From Streptomyces sp. NBC_00154 (GTDB taxonomy: Bacteria; Actinomycetota; Actinomycetes; Streptomycetales; Streptomycetaceae), in contig NZ_JAPEMI010000001.1 of assembly GCF_026342835.1 (NCBI RefSeq), positions 4,966,501-5,030,500 on the forward strand: a stretch of DNA of 64,000 bases, in the 5' to 3' direction. The stretch's first letter is position 1, and each line of letters starts with the position of its first letter. The notes beneath the pieces are model-generated. The model made no database searches. It was given only the letters and a program-made list of their open reading frames with translations, and was not told where the DNA came from. The translations under genes were made by a program, and so were the position numbers. Positions 1 to 8,808 of the stretch are shown piece after piece.

Positions 1-498
1 GCCGCGACCCGGATGATCAGCGCCGACCCGGAACTGACAGCCGTGCGGATCGTCATGCTCACCACCTTCGAGGTCGACGAGTACGTGGTGCAGTCGCTGC
101 GGGCCGGCGCGTCCGGCTTCCTCGGCAAGGGGGCGGAACCGGATGAACTGCTCAATGCCATCCGTATCGCCGCGGGCGGCGAGGCGCTGCTCTCCCCGGC
201 CGCGACCAAAGGACTGATCGCCACCTTCCTTGCGCAGGGCGGCAGTTCGGACGGTCCGGGGCCGAGTGCCGCCGAGTACTCCGAGCGGCTCGACGCGCTC
301 ACCGGTCGTGAGCGCGAGGTGCTGGTCCTCGTCGCGGGCGGGCTCTCCAACGACGGGATCGCCGAACGTCTGGCGGTGAGCCCGCTCACCGTCAAGACCC
401 ATGTGAACCGGGCGATGGCGAAGCTGGGCGCCCGCGACCGGGCTCAATTGGTGGTAATTGCGTACGAATCGGGCCTGGTGCGCCCCCGGGTGGAGTAG
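1..498 (+). CDS. LuxR/NarL-type response regulator, 5'-truncated by window edge
   Basis: The frame is open from base 1, so the true start and the phospho-acceptor Asp lie upstream. What remains is the second half of a receiver domain (strand IVMLTTF, then FLGKG containing the conserved receiver Lys), a linker, and a C-terminal LuxR helix-turn-helix starting at LTGREREVLV with VKTHVNRAMAKLG as recognition helix. It should be the DNA-binding output of a two-component pair; a kinase partner is expected just before the window but cannot be seen. Its target is unknown. The next gene, an RND exporter 165 bases downstream on the same strand, is a possible but unproven target. Confidence 0.9.
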   Translation, partial: AATRMISADPELTAVRIVMLTTFEVDEYVVQSLRAGASGFLGKGAEPDELLNAIRIAAGGEALLSPAATKGLIATFLAQGGSSDGPGPSAAEYSERLDALTGREREVLVLVAGGLSNDGIAERLAVSPLTVKTHVNRAMAKLGARDRAQLVVIAYESGLVRPRVE

Positions 499-663
499 CA
501 GGTGGAGGGGCGGCGTACTCCACCTGCGGTATGCGTCGCATAAGAATGCGACCCTGGGGCCGACGCTTTCGCCCGGGCGGATGAGCGATCGTATAGCTGG
601 GCCGGGTCTGTCCCCGAGTCACCCGCCCACCTGCCGCGTAAGCCACAGAAGAGAGACCCACCC

Positions 664-3600
664 ATGTCCTGGCTGTCCAGATTCAGCCTCGCGCAAAGGG
701 CCCTGATCGGGCTGATCTCGATCGTCGCGCTCGTCTTCGGAGCGATCGCGATCCCGCAGCTCAAGCAGCAGTTGCTGCCCACCATCGAACTCCCGATGGT
801 GTCGGTGCTCGCCCCCTACCAGGGCGCGTCTCCCGATGTGGTCGAGAAGCAGGTCGTCGAACCGCTCGAGAACACCATCAAGTCCGTCGACGGAGTCACG
901 GGCGTCACCTCGACCGCCAGCGAGGGCAACGCCGTCATCATGGCGTCCTTCGACTTCGGCGACGAGGGCACGAAGCAGCTGGTCGCCGACATCCAGCAGG
1001 CGGTCAACCGCGCCCGCGTCCAGCTGCCCGACGATGTCGACCCGCAGGTCATCGCCGGTTCGACGGACGACATCCCGACCGTCGTCCTCGCCGTCACGTC
1101 CGACAAGGACCAGCAGGCGCTCGCCGACCAGCTGGACCGCACCGTCGTCCCCGCCCTGGAGGACATCGACGGCGTCGGCCAGGTCACCGTCAACGGTGTC
1201 CAGGATCTCCAGGTCTCCATCACCCCGGACGACAAGAAGCTCGCGGCCGCCGGGCTGAACGCCGGATCTCTCGCCCAGGCCCTCCAGGCGGGCGGCGCCA
1301 CGGTCCCGGCCGGTTCCTTCTCCGAGCAGGGCAAGAGCCGCACCGTCCAGGTCGGCGGAGCGTTCACCTCGCTGAAGCAGATCGAGGACCTTCGGGTCGC
1401 CGGTCAGAACCCGGCCGCCGACAAGCCCGGCAAGCCGGTCCGTGTCGGTGACATCGCCACCGTGAAGCAGGAGCCGGCCACCGCGGTCTCCATCACCCGG
1501 ACGAACGGCAAGCCGAGCCTCGCCGTGATGGCGACGATGGACAAGGACGGCAGCGCCGTCGCCATCTCGGACGCCGTCAAGGACAAGCTCCCGGACCTTC
1601 GCAAGGACCTCGGCGCAGGCGCCGAACTGACCGTCGTCTCCGACCAGGGCCCCGCCGTCTCCAAGGCGATCTCCGGTCTGACCACCGAGGGCGCGCTCGG
1701 CCTGCTCTTCGCGGTCATCGTGATCCTGGTCTTCCTCGCGTCGCTCCGCTCGACGCTGGTCACCGCGGTCTCCATCCCGCTCTCCGTGGTCCTCGCCCTG
1801 ATCGTGCTCTGGACCCGCGACCTGTCGCTCAACATGCTCACGCTCGGCGCGCTGACCATCGCGATCGGCCGCGTCGTCGACGACTCGATCGTCGTCCTGG
1901 AGAACATCAAGCGCCACCTCGGCTACGGCGAGGAGCGCCACTCCGCCATCATCACCGCGGTGAAGGAAGTGGCCGGCGCGGTCACCTCCTCGACCCTCAC
2001 CACGGTCGCGGTCTTCCTGCCGATCGGTCTGGTCGGCGGCATGGTCGGCGAGCTGTTCGGCTCGTTCTCCCTGACCGTCACCGCGGCCCTGCTCGCCTCC
2101 CTGCTGGTCTCGCTGACCGTGGTCCCCGTCCTGTCGTACTGGTTCCTGCGCGCCCCCAAGGGCAGCACGGAGAACCCGGACGAGGCCCGTCGCAAGGCCG
2201 AGGAGAAGGAGGCCCGCAGCCGGCTCCAGCGGCTGTACGTCCCGGTGCTGCGCTTCGCGACCCGGCGCCGTATCACCAGCATCGTCATCGCCGTCGCCGT
2301 GCTCTTCGGTACCTTCGGCATGGCCCCGCTGCTGAAGACCAACTTCTTCGACCAGGGTGAGCAGGAAGTCCTCTCCATCAAGCAGGAGCTGGCCCCCGGC
2401 ACCAGCCTGACGGCCGCCGACGAGGCGGCCAAGAAGGTCGAGAAGCTCCTCGACGGCGACAAGGGCGTCAAGGACTACCAGGTCACCGTCGGCTCCTCCG
2501 GCTTCATGGCGGCCTTCGGTGGCGGTACGGGAGCCAACCAGGCCTCGTACCAGGTCACTCTGAAGGACTCGGCCGACTTCGACGCCACCCAGAAGCGCAT
2601 CGACGAGGGCCTCGGCAAGCTCGACGGCATCGGTGACACCACCATCGCCGCGGGCGACGGCTTCGGCAGCCAGGACCTGAGCGTCGTGGTGAAGTCCGCC
2701 GACGCGGACACCCTGAAGAAGGCCTCCGAAGAGGTGCGGGCGCAGGTGGCCGAGCTCAAGGACGTCACCGACGTCCAGAGCGACCTGGCGCAGTCCGTCC
2801 CGCGCATCTCGGTCAAGGCCAACGCCGAGGCTGCGGCCGCCGGCTTCAGCCAGACCACGCTCGGTGCGGCTGTCGCCGGAGCGGTGAGCGGCACCCCGTC
2901 CGGCAAGGCGATCATGGACGACACCGAGCGCGACGTCGTCATCAAGTCCGCCCACCCGGCCACCACGATGGACGAGCTGAAGAACCTCTCGCTCGGCCGG
3001 GTCAAGCTCGGTCAGATCGCCGAGGTGAAGCTGGTCCCCGGCCCGGTCTCGATGACGAGGATCGACGGCCAGCGCGCTGCCACGATCACCGCCCGCCCCA
3101 CCGGTGACAACACCGGCGCGGTGAGCGCCTCGCTCCAGTCGAAGATCAATGCCCTGGACCTGCCGGACGGCGCCACCGCCACCATCGGCGGTGTCTCCGA
3201 GGACCAGAACGACGCGTTCATGAAGCTCGGTCTGGCCATGCTGGCCGCGATCGCGATCGTCTTCATGCTGCTCGTCGCGACGTTCCGCTCGCTCGTCCAG
3301 CCGCTGATCCTGCTGGTCTCGATCCCGTTCGCGGCGACGGGCGCCATCGGTCTCCTGGTCGTCACCGGCACCCCGATGGGCGTTCCGGCAATGATCGGCA
3401 TGCTGATGCTGATCGGCATCGTGGTGACCAACGCGATCGTGCTGATCGACCTGATCAACCAGTACCGGTCGCAGGGCATGGGCATTGTCGAAGCAGTCAT
3501 CGAGGGCGGCCGCCACCGCCTCCGCCCGATCCTGATGACCGCACTCGCGACGATCTTCGCCCTGCTCCCGATGGCGCTCGGCGTCACCGGCGAGGGCGGC

Positions 3601-3819
3601 TTCATCTCGCAGCCCCTCGCGGTCGTGGTGATCGGCGGTCTGGTCACGTCGACGCTGCTGACGCTGCTTCTGGTGCCGACGCTGTACGCGATGGTGGAGC
3701 TCCGCAAGGAGCGCCGCGCGAAGAAGAAGGCGATCAAGCGGGCGAAGAAGGCGGGCCTGTCCGCCACGGCCCGGCCGGAGGAGACCACCTCCGAGGAGCC
3801 GGAGCCCGCGAAGGCGTAA
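664..3819 (+). CDS. RND (HAE1/AcrB-like) efflux transporter permease
   Basis: A 1051-residue proton-driven RND exporter of full family length. It has an N-terminal membrane helix, a large extracytoplasmic loop, a first helix bundle (about 335-520), a second loop and a second bundle (about 850-1015), then a Lys/Arg-rich cytoplasmic tail. The proton-relay pair is present in helix 4 (VVDDSIVV, D406-D407). The ATG lies downstream of AGAGAG. There is no periplasmic adaptor or outer-membrane channel gene beside it, as expected in a Gram-positive; it probably works alone. Substrate cannot be read from sequence. It is followed directly by a strong terminator, so it looks monocistronic. Confidence 0.93.
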   Translation: MSWLSRFSLAQRALIGLISIVALVFGAIAIPQLKQQLLPTIELPMVSVLAPYQGASPDVVEKQVVEPLENTIKSVDGVTGVTSTASEGNAVIMASFDFGDEGTKQLVADIQQAVNRARVQLPDDVDPQVIAGSTDDIPTVVLAVTSDKDQQALADQLDRTVVPALEDIDGVGQVTVNGVQDLQVSITPDDKKLAAAGLNAGSLAQALQAGGATVPAGSFSEQGKSRTVQVGGAFTSLKQIEDLRVAGQNPAADKPGKPVRVGDIATVKQEPATAVSITRTNGKPSLAVMATMDKDGSAVAISDAVKDKLPDLRKDLGAGAELTVVSDQGPAVSKAISGLTTEGALGLLFAVIVILVFLASLRSTLVTAVSIPLSVVLALIVLWTRDLSLNMLTLGALTIAIGRVVDDSIVVLENIKRHLGYGEERHSAIITAVKEVAGAVTSSTLTTVAVFLPIGLVGGMVGELFGSFSLTVTAALLASLLVSLTVVPVLSYWFLRAPKGSTENPDEARRKAEEKEARSRLQRLYVPVLRFATRRRITSIVIAVAVLFGTFGMAPLLKTNFFDQGEQEVLSIKQELAPGTSLTAADEAAKKVEKLLDGDKGVKDYQVTVGSSGFMAAFGGGTGANQASYQVTLKDSADFDATQKRIDEGLGKLDGIGDTTIAAGDGFGSQDLSVVVKSADADTLKKASEEVRAQVAELKDVTDVQSDLAQSVPRISVKANAEAAAAGFSQTTLGAAVAGAVSGTPSGKAIMDDTERDVVIKSAHPATTMDELKNLSLGRVKLGQIAEVKLVPGPVSMTRIDGQRAATITARPTGDNTGAVSASLQSKINALDLPDGATATIGGVSEDQNDAFMKLGLAMLAAIAIVFMLLVATFRSLVQPLILLVSIPFAATGAIGLLVVTGTPMGVPAMIGMLMLIGIVVTNAIVLIDLINQYRSQGMGIVEAVIEGGRHRLRPILMTALATIFALLPMALGVTGEGGFISQPLAVVVIGGLVTSTLLTLLLVPTLYAMVELRKERRAKKKAIKRAKKAGLSATARPEETTSEEPEPAKA

Positions 3820-3828
3820 CGCAGGGCA

Positions 3829-3874
3829 CGCAAAAGGCCCCGGCACCGTTTCAACGGTGCCGGGGCCTTTTGCG
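3829..3874. terminator. Bidirectional intrinsic terminator between RND gene and nadA
   Basis: A perfect stem of about 21 bp (left arm begins CGCAAAAGGCCCCGG) with a tiny loop near 3850-3853. The A-run on one arm and T-run on the other let it work for both convergent genes. Confidence 0.9.
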
Positions 3875-3931
3875 CGTCTCCAGTACGGGGGAGGGGCGGT
3901 AGGGGACAACGCCCGCCCGCAGGCGCAACGC

Positions 3932-5110
3932 CTACGGCAGCGCCAGCATCCGCTCCAGCGCCAGCTTCGCGTACTTCTCCGTCTCCGGGTCGACCTCGAT
4001 CCGGTTGACCAGGTTGCCCTCGGCCAGCGACTCCAGAGTCCACACCAGGTGCGGCAGATCGATCCGGTTCATCGTCGAGCAGAAGCAGACCGTCTTGTCG
4101 AGGAAGACGACCTCCTTGTCCTCCGCCGCGAACCGGTTGGCCAGGCGCCGCACCAGGTTCAGCTCGGTGCCGATCGCCCACTTCGAGCCGGCCGGCGCCG
4201 CCTCCAGGGCCTTGATGATGTACTCCGTCGAGCCGACGTAGTCCGCCGCCGCCACGACCTCGTGCTTGCACTCGGGGTGTACCAGCACATTGACGCCCGG
4301 GATGCGCTCGCGCACGTCGTTGACGGACTCCACCGAGAAGCGCCCGTGCACCGAGCAGTGCCCGCGCCACAGGATCATCTTCGCGTTCCGCAGCTCCTCG
4401 GCGGTGAGACCGCCGTTCGGCTTGTGCGGGTTGTAGAGGACGCAGTCCTCCAGGGTCATCCCCATGTCCCGGACCGCGGTGTTCCGGCCCAGGTGCTGGT
4501 CGGGAAGGAAGAGCACCTTCTCGCCCTGCTCGAAGGCCCACTCCAGGGCCCGCTTCGCATTGGACGAGGTGCAGATCGTGCCGCCGTGCCGGCCGGTGAA
4601 GGCCTTGATGTCGGCGGAGGAGTTCATGTACGAGACGGGTACGACCTGCTCGGCGACCCCGGCCTCGGTCAGCACGTCCCAGCACTCGGCGACCTGCTCG
4701 GCAGTGGCCATGTCGGCCATCGAGCAGCCCGCGGCCAGGTCCGGCAGCACGACCTTCTGGTCGTCGGTGGTCAGGATGTCCGCGGACTCGGCCATGAAGT
4801 GCACGCCGCAGAAGACGATGTACTCGGCCTCGGGCCGGGCGGCCGCGTCGCGGGCGAGCTTGAACGAGTCGCCGGTGACGTCCGCGAACCGGATGACCTC
4901 GTCGCGCTGGTAGTGGTGGCCGAGGACGAAGACCTTGTCCCCGAGCTTCTCCTTGGCCGCGCGGGCGCGCTCCACCAGGTCCGGGTCGGACGGGGAGGGC
5001 AGATCGCCAGGACACTCCACGCCGCGCTCGCTCCTGGGGTCGGCATCGCGGCCGAGGAGCAGCAGGGCGAGGGGCGTCGGCTGGACATCCAGTGGTTGGG
5101 CGGTGGTCAC
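3932..5110 (-). CDS. nadA: Quinolinate synthase NadA
   Basis: Condenses iminoaspartate with dihydroxyacetone phosphate to quinolinate in de novo NAD synthesis, using a [4Fe-4S] cluster. Family signatures include VLGHHYQRDEV, the cluster cysteines in FCGVHF, HPEC and CFCSTMNR, and SYMNSSAD. The GTG at 5110 (start VTTAQPLDV) is preferred to the longer frame reaching 5176 because AAAGGG lies 8 bases upstream and the extra residues look non-coding; this gives 392 residues. nadB and nadC are not adjacent here. It is divergent from an A-type Fe-S carrier that could supply its cluster, which is an inference from position. Confidence 0.95.
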   Translation of the reverse strand: MTTAQPLDVQPTPLALLLLGRDADPRSERGVECPGDLPSPSDPDLVERARAAKEKLGDKVFVLGHHYQRDEVIRFADVTGDSFKLARDAAARPEAEYIVFCGVHFMAESADILTTDDQKVVLPDLAAGCSMADMATAEQVAECWDVLTEAGVAEQVVPVSYMNSSADIKAFTGRHGGTICTSSNAKRALEWAFEQGEKVLFLPDQHLGRNTAVRDMGMTLEDCVLYNPHKPNGGLTAEELRNAKMILWRGHCSVHGRFSVESVNDVRERIPGVNVLVHPECKHEVVAAADYVGSTEYIIKALEAAPAGSKWAIGTELNLVRRLANRFAAEDKEVVFLDKTVCFCSTMNRIDLPHLVWTLESLAEGNLVNRIEVDPETEKYAKLALERMLALP

Positions 5111-5416
5111 GTCACGCACCCTTTCTGTTCTGCGGTCAGTGCGGCACAGCCGCTCCAGTGGAGTCAGGGCTTGCACCGGGGAGCCTTTTCGTCTATTTGA
5201 CGCTATCTATCATATCTGCTTCATGTCACTTTGACGACACCGATCGCGTCGATGTGACGCATTCCGTCCCGGGGCCTCGCCGCCCCCGCTCGCGGACTCT
5301 TCGCGAGCCGGTGTGCGAGCATGAAAGGAACAGGCAAGCGCTCGGCCCGGAATGAATCCGCGGTCCCGACGGTTGCAACGTCGGCAAGCAGTCCGTACAA
5401 CCCGGGAGAGAAGCAG
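5111..5416. other. nadA / Fe-S carrier divergent promoter region
   Basis: A 306-base gap between divergent genes. It contains an unusually AT-rich island (about 5190-5235) with TTTGACG at 5197-5203 and repeated TATC steps (CTATCTATCATATCT), a likely promoter or operator core for either direction. No gene, riboswitch or known palindrome is recognised. Confidence 0.5.
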
Positions 5417-5773
5417 ATGTCCGTATCGGACGAGACCACCACCGTGAGCGACGGCATCCTCCTGTCCGACGCCGCCGCAGCCAAGGTCAAGGGCCTGCTG
5501 GAGCAGGAAGGCCGTGACGACCTGGCGCTGCGCGTCGCCGTCCAGCCCGGCGGTTGCTCGGGCCTGCGCTACCAGCTCTTCTTCGACGAGCGTTCGCTCG
5601 ACGGCGATGTCGTGAAGGACTTCGACGGCGTCAAGGTCGTCACCGACCGGATGAGCGCTCCGTACCTGGGCGGCGCCTCCATCGACTTCGTCGACACCAT
5701 CGAGAAGCAGGGCTTCACGATCGACAACCCGAACGCCACGGGCTCCTGCGCCTGCGGCGACTCCTTCAGCTGA
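5417..5773 (+). CDS. erpA: A-type iron-sulfur cluster carrier (HesB/ErpA family)
   Basis: A 118-residue A-type carrier that holds a Fe-S cluster and hands it to apoproteins. The three invariant cysteines are present: one in PGGCSGLRY and the pair in the C-terminal GSCACGDSF. The ATG at 5417 follows GGGAGAG; a longer in-frame extension to 5321 has no ribosome site. It is divergent from nadA, whose product needs a [4Fe-4S] cluster, and lies within 5 kb of a cysteine desulfurase fusion. The erpA name reflects family and likely role; IscA or SufA-like naming is equally possible. Confidence 0.9.
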   Translation: MSVSDETTTVSDGILLSDAAAAKVKGLLEQEGRDDLALRVAVQPGGCSGLRYQLFFDERSLDGDVVKDFDGVKVVTDRMSAPYLGGASIDFVDTIEKQGFTIDNPNATGSCACGDSFS

Positions 5774-5806
5774 GGCGCGAAGGCGGTAGCGGGCAGCAGT
5801 GCCCGC

Positions 5807-5848
5807 AGAAGGCGGCGCCCTCCGGATTCCCGGGGGGCGCCGCCTTCT
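5807..5848. terminator. Bidirectional terminator
   Basis: A GC-rich hairpin with arms AGAAGGCGGCGCCC and GGGCGCCGCCTTCT around a short loop. It sits 33 bases after the Fe-S carrier stop and 7 bases before the convergent neighbour's stop, and serves both. Confidence 0.85.
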
Positions 5849-5855
5849 GTCGTAC

Positions 5856-7322
5856 TTAGCCGCGCGGCACCATGCCGCCCGTCGCGTCGAGCACCTTCCG
5901 GTCACCCAGCGGCGCGTCCAGCGTCACCGTTCGCGTCAGCTTCTTGGCGATCATGACGCAGACCTTCTCCGGGTCGGGGTTCGACTCGGTGATCGTCACC
6001 CGTACCGCGTCCGCACTCTCGGTCGCGCTCGCCGCGTAGGTACTGCACACCCCGCCCCAGAACGTCACCTCCAGCGTCCGCCCGTCGGCGCTGTACGAGA
6101 TGAGCGGCCGCTGGGACCGTGCGTCGTCCCCCGAGCCGGGGGTCGGAGTCCTCTCCGGCGTCGGGGTCTTCGAGGGCTTCGCCAGCGAGTCCGGGTCCAC
6201 CGCGACCTGGGTGACCGTGTTGCCCGTCCCGCCCGCGGCCGGGTGCACCGAGAAGAGCCACGACGGCACGAGCGTCTGCTCGCCGTCCACGTACCGCATC
6301 GCGAGGCCGAACACCGCCTTGTCGACCGTCACGGTCGTCGTCCCGCGCTCCGTCCCGGTCCGCGCCCCGCAACTGTTTCCCGGAGACTTCAGGGTGCCGT
6401 CCTCCAGTGGTACGGGGGTGGCGCACCCTCCGATGCCGCTGCGCGAAGTGTCCGCCCGGCCCGCCCTGTTCAACTGGTTCAACGCGTCGCCCGCGCTGAT
6501 CACCGGATACTCGGCGCCCTTCTCCAGACCCTTCAACTGCCCGCTGCCACCGGTCACTTCACCGTCAGGGCCCACCTGGATCCCGGTCGCCCAGCCGTAG
6601 GTGGGCAGCCCGTCGACCACCGGGTTCGCGTTCACCACCCGTACCGAGCCCATCAGTTGGCGGGCGTCGAGAGCCGCGTCGTCCTGACCGACCGCCTTCA
6701 GCACGGGCGCCGCGGCGGCCTTGGCTGCTTTCTCGCTCACCGGCGACCCCGTGCCGCCAGGCGCCATGTCCTTGCTCGAACACACCGTCGTGCTCTGGCA
6801 GTTGTCCGTCCCGCCGGAGCCGTACCTGGCGAAGGTCCAGGTGCCCGGCGCCTGCTTGTTCACCCGCAGCAGCGGACCTGAGCCGTCCCCGTCGGAACCC
6901 ACCTTCCAGGCCGCACCCTCGGCCTGCGGTGTACCCGCCACGCCCAGCGCCTTCGCCAGCCGTGCCACCTCCGCCGCCGACACCGTGCCCTTCGCGCGGT
7001 GGACAGCGGCCGTGTCCGGCCCGTCGGGCAGCTTGCCGGCCGCGCGATAGACCACACCGCCGCCACTCGGATCGGGCTCGCCGACAGCGATGCCCTCGGG
7101 GGGCGCCGTCGGGCTGTCCGGGCCGCCCGGCGTCTCGTCGAGCGCGAGCAGGGGAGCGGCGTCGTCACTGCTGCCCGACCGGCTGCCCCCGTCGTCCGCC
7201 GCGGTGGCGGCCCAGTACGCGCCGCCGCCCCCGGCCAGCAGGACCGCCGCCACCGAGGCTACGGCCAGCCGGGACCGCTGCCGGGGGCGGATCACGTCGT
7301 TGTCGGGTCGCTCGGTGCTCAC
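5856..7322 (-). CDS. Membrane-anchored extracytoplasmic protein, unknown function
   Basis: 488 residues. A short basic N-terminus (RPRQRSR) is followed by a single hydrophobic segment (about 17-40), then Gly/Ser/Asp-rich linker and an extracytoplasmic region. A Pro/Thr linker with PTPERTPTPG separates the C-terminal 100 residues, and paired cysteines suggest exported disulfides. The GTG at 7322 has GAAGGAG 7 bases upstream; the frame extends further but without support. I do not recognise a domain. It resembles the conserved streptomycete proteins annotated only as large membrane protein. An inverted repeat lies 33-50 bases upstream of the start. Confidence 0.8.
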   Translation of the reverse strand: MSTERPDNDVIRPRQRSRLAVASVAAVLLAGGGGAYWAATAADDGGSRSGSSDDAAPLLALDETPGGPDSPTAPPEGIAVGEPDPSGGGVVYRAAGKLPDGPDTAAVHRAKGTVSAAEVARLAKALGVAGTPQAEGAAWKVGSDGDGSGPLLRVNKQAPGTWTFARYGSGGTDNCQSTTVCSSKDMAPGGTGSPVSEKAAKAAAAPVLKAVGQDDAALDARQLMGSVRVVNANPVVDGLPTYGWATGIQVGPDGEVTGGSGQLKGLEKGAEYPVISAGDALNQLNRAGRADTSRSGIGGCATPVPLEDGTLKSPGNSCGARTGTERGTTTVTVDKAVFGLAMRYVDGEQTLVPSWLFSVHPAAGGTGNTVTQVAVDPDSLAKPSKTPTPERTPTPGSGDDARSQRPLISYSADGRTLEVTFWGGVCSTYAASATESADAVRVTITESNPDPEKVCVMIAKKLTRTVTLDAPLGDRKVLDATGGMVPRG

Positions 7323-7355
7323 CGGATCGCTCCTTCGACTGCGTTGCCGTCGCCG

Positions 7356-7372
7356 TGACCGTCGCACGGTCA
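7356..7372 (-). promoter_or_regulatory. Inverted repeat TGACCG-N5-CGGTCA
   Basis: A perfect 6-bp dyad with a 5-base spacer, 33 bases upstream of the GTG at 7322. Position and symmetry suggest an operator, but no regulator is identified. Confidence 0.35.
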
Positions 7373-7475
7373 TCGCCTGTCCCGCGAGTCGGGGACAACG
7401 GTGGGACGGAGCGCAGCAGCACCCGGTTCCCGCATGGGGCATTCGGGGGATGTCCGGTGCGAGCGGCCGCCGCTC

Positions 7476-7673
7476 TCAGTCGCCGTACTCGGCCATCGAG
7501 TCGATCAGCCGTGCGGACGCGACCGGCACGGTCACGCCGTGAATCAGGGACGGCGTCACAGGGGTGGGAGCGGCCGTGGCGGGTACCACCCAGTGCGGAG
7601 CCATCCGTGCGCAGTCACCGCGCAGCTCGGCCAGGCTGATCTCGGACTCGCGGGGGGCGATGTTCTTCGACAT
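7476..7673 (-). CDS. Small hypothetical protein (65 aa)
   Basis: A 65-residue frame beginning MSKNIAPRESEI and ending DSMAEYGD, with strongly biased G/C third positions in nearly every codon, as in real genes here. There is no Shine-Dalgarno sequence; TACGGT ends 6 bases before the ATG, the pattern of a leaderless transcript. No transmembrane segment, cysteine pair or known motif is seen. It is divergent from the PfkB-family kinase. I do not recognise the family; a chance frame is possible but the codon bias argues against it. Confidence 0.6.
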   Translation of the reverse strand: MSKNIAPRESEISLAELRGDCARMAPHWVVPATAAPTPVTPSLIHGVTVPVASARLIDSMAEYGD

Positions 7674-7833
7674 GTCCGCACCGTAGGCACCGCGCGCCTC
7701 AGGATAAAAGCCCTACTATCGGGTAGTTTTTCCCCCTTCAAGGCGAGTGCGACGAACGGGTAGCGTGGACTGTCACGCCGTTCCGGGAGCGCAGTCACCC
7801 GTTCCCCTCGACCTCCGCAGGAGCAGTCTCCCC

Positions 7834-8808
7834 GTGCGCATCGCAGTCACCGGCTCCATCGCCACCGATCACCTCATGACCTTCCCGGGCCGCTTCGCCG
7901 ACCAACTGGTCGCCGACCAGCTGCACACGGTCTCGCTCTCCTTCCTGGTCGACAACCTCGATGTACGCCGGGGCGGTGTGGCCGCCAACATCTGCTTCGG
8001 CATGGGCCTCCTCGGCACCGGCCCGATCCTGGTCGGTGCCGCGGGCTCCGACTTCGACGAGTACCGCGCCTGGCTCGACCGGCACGGTGTCGACACCGGA
8101 TCGGTCCGGATCTCCGAAGTCCTGCACACCGCCCGTTTCGTCTGTACGACGGACGCCGACCACAATCAGATCGGCTCCTTCTACACGGGCGCGATGAGCG
8201 AGGCACGGCTGATCGAGCTGAAGGCCGTCGCCGACCGGGTGGGCGGTCTCGACCTCGTCTCGATCGGCGCCGACGACCCCGAGGCGATGCTCCGCCACAC
8301 CGAGGAGTGCCGCTCGCGCGGCATCGCGTTCGCCGCCGACTTCTCGCAGCAGATCGCCCGGATGGACGGCGAAGAGATCCGGATCCTCCTCGACGGCGCC
8401 ACGTACCTCTTCTCCAACGAGTACGAGAAGGGACTCATCGAGTCCAAGACCGGCTGGACCGACGAGGAGATCCTCGCCAAGGTCGGCCACCGAGTCACCA
8501 CGCTCGGCGCCCGCGGCGTCCGGATCGAGCGGGCCGGTCAGGAGACCATCGAGGTCGGCTGCCCGGAGGAGGAGACGAAGGCCGACCCGACCGGCGTCGG
8601 TGACGCGTTCCGTGCCGGGTTCCTCTCCGGCCTCGCCTGGGGCGTCGGCCTGGAGCGGGCCGCCCAGGTCGGCTGCATGCTCGCCACGCTGGTCATCGAG
8701 ACGGTCGGCACGCAGGAGTACACCCTGCGCCGCACCCACTTCATGGACCGCTTCACCAAGGCGTACGGCCACGACGCCGCCGCCGAGGTCCGCGCCCACC
8801 TCGCGTAG
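7834..8808 (+). CDS. PfkB-family carbohydrate/adenosine kinase
   Basis: 324 residues, a ribokinase-fold ATP-dependent sugar or nucleoside kinase. The N-terminal PfkB glycine motif appears as RRGGVAANICFGMGLLG, and the C-terminal signature DPTGVGDAFRAGF carries the catalytic Asp and anion hole. SFLVDNLDVRRGG in the lid region is typical of the actinobacterial adenosine-kinase-like branch, so adenosine kinase is the best guess, but substrate is not settled. The GTG at 7834 has CAGGAG 10 bases upstream. Its stop abuts the stop of the convergent desulfurase with no gap. Confidence 0.85.
   Translation: MRIAVTGSIATDHLMTFPGRFADQLVADQLHTVSLSFLVDNLDVRRGGVAANICFGMGLLGTGPILVGAAGSDFDEYRAWLDRHGVDTGSVRISEVLHTARFVCTTDADHNQIGSFYTGAMSEARLIELKAVADRVGGLDLVSIGADDPEAMLRHTEECRSRGIAFAADFSQQIARMDGEEIRILLDGATYLFSNEYEKGLIESKTGWTDEEILAKVGHRVTTLGARGVRIERAGQETIEVGCPEEETKADPTGVGDAFRAGFLSGLAWGVGLERAAQVGCMLATLVIETVGTQEYTLRRTHFMDRFTKAYGHDAAAEVRAHLA

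Noticed and set aside
619..3909. Long minus-strand frame of 1096 codons opposite the RND gene
   Set aside because: Low-complexity Arg/Asp/Gly/Leu composition typical of antisense frames in high-GC DNA; the plus strand encodes an unmistakable RND transporter.
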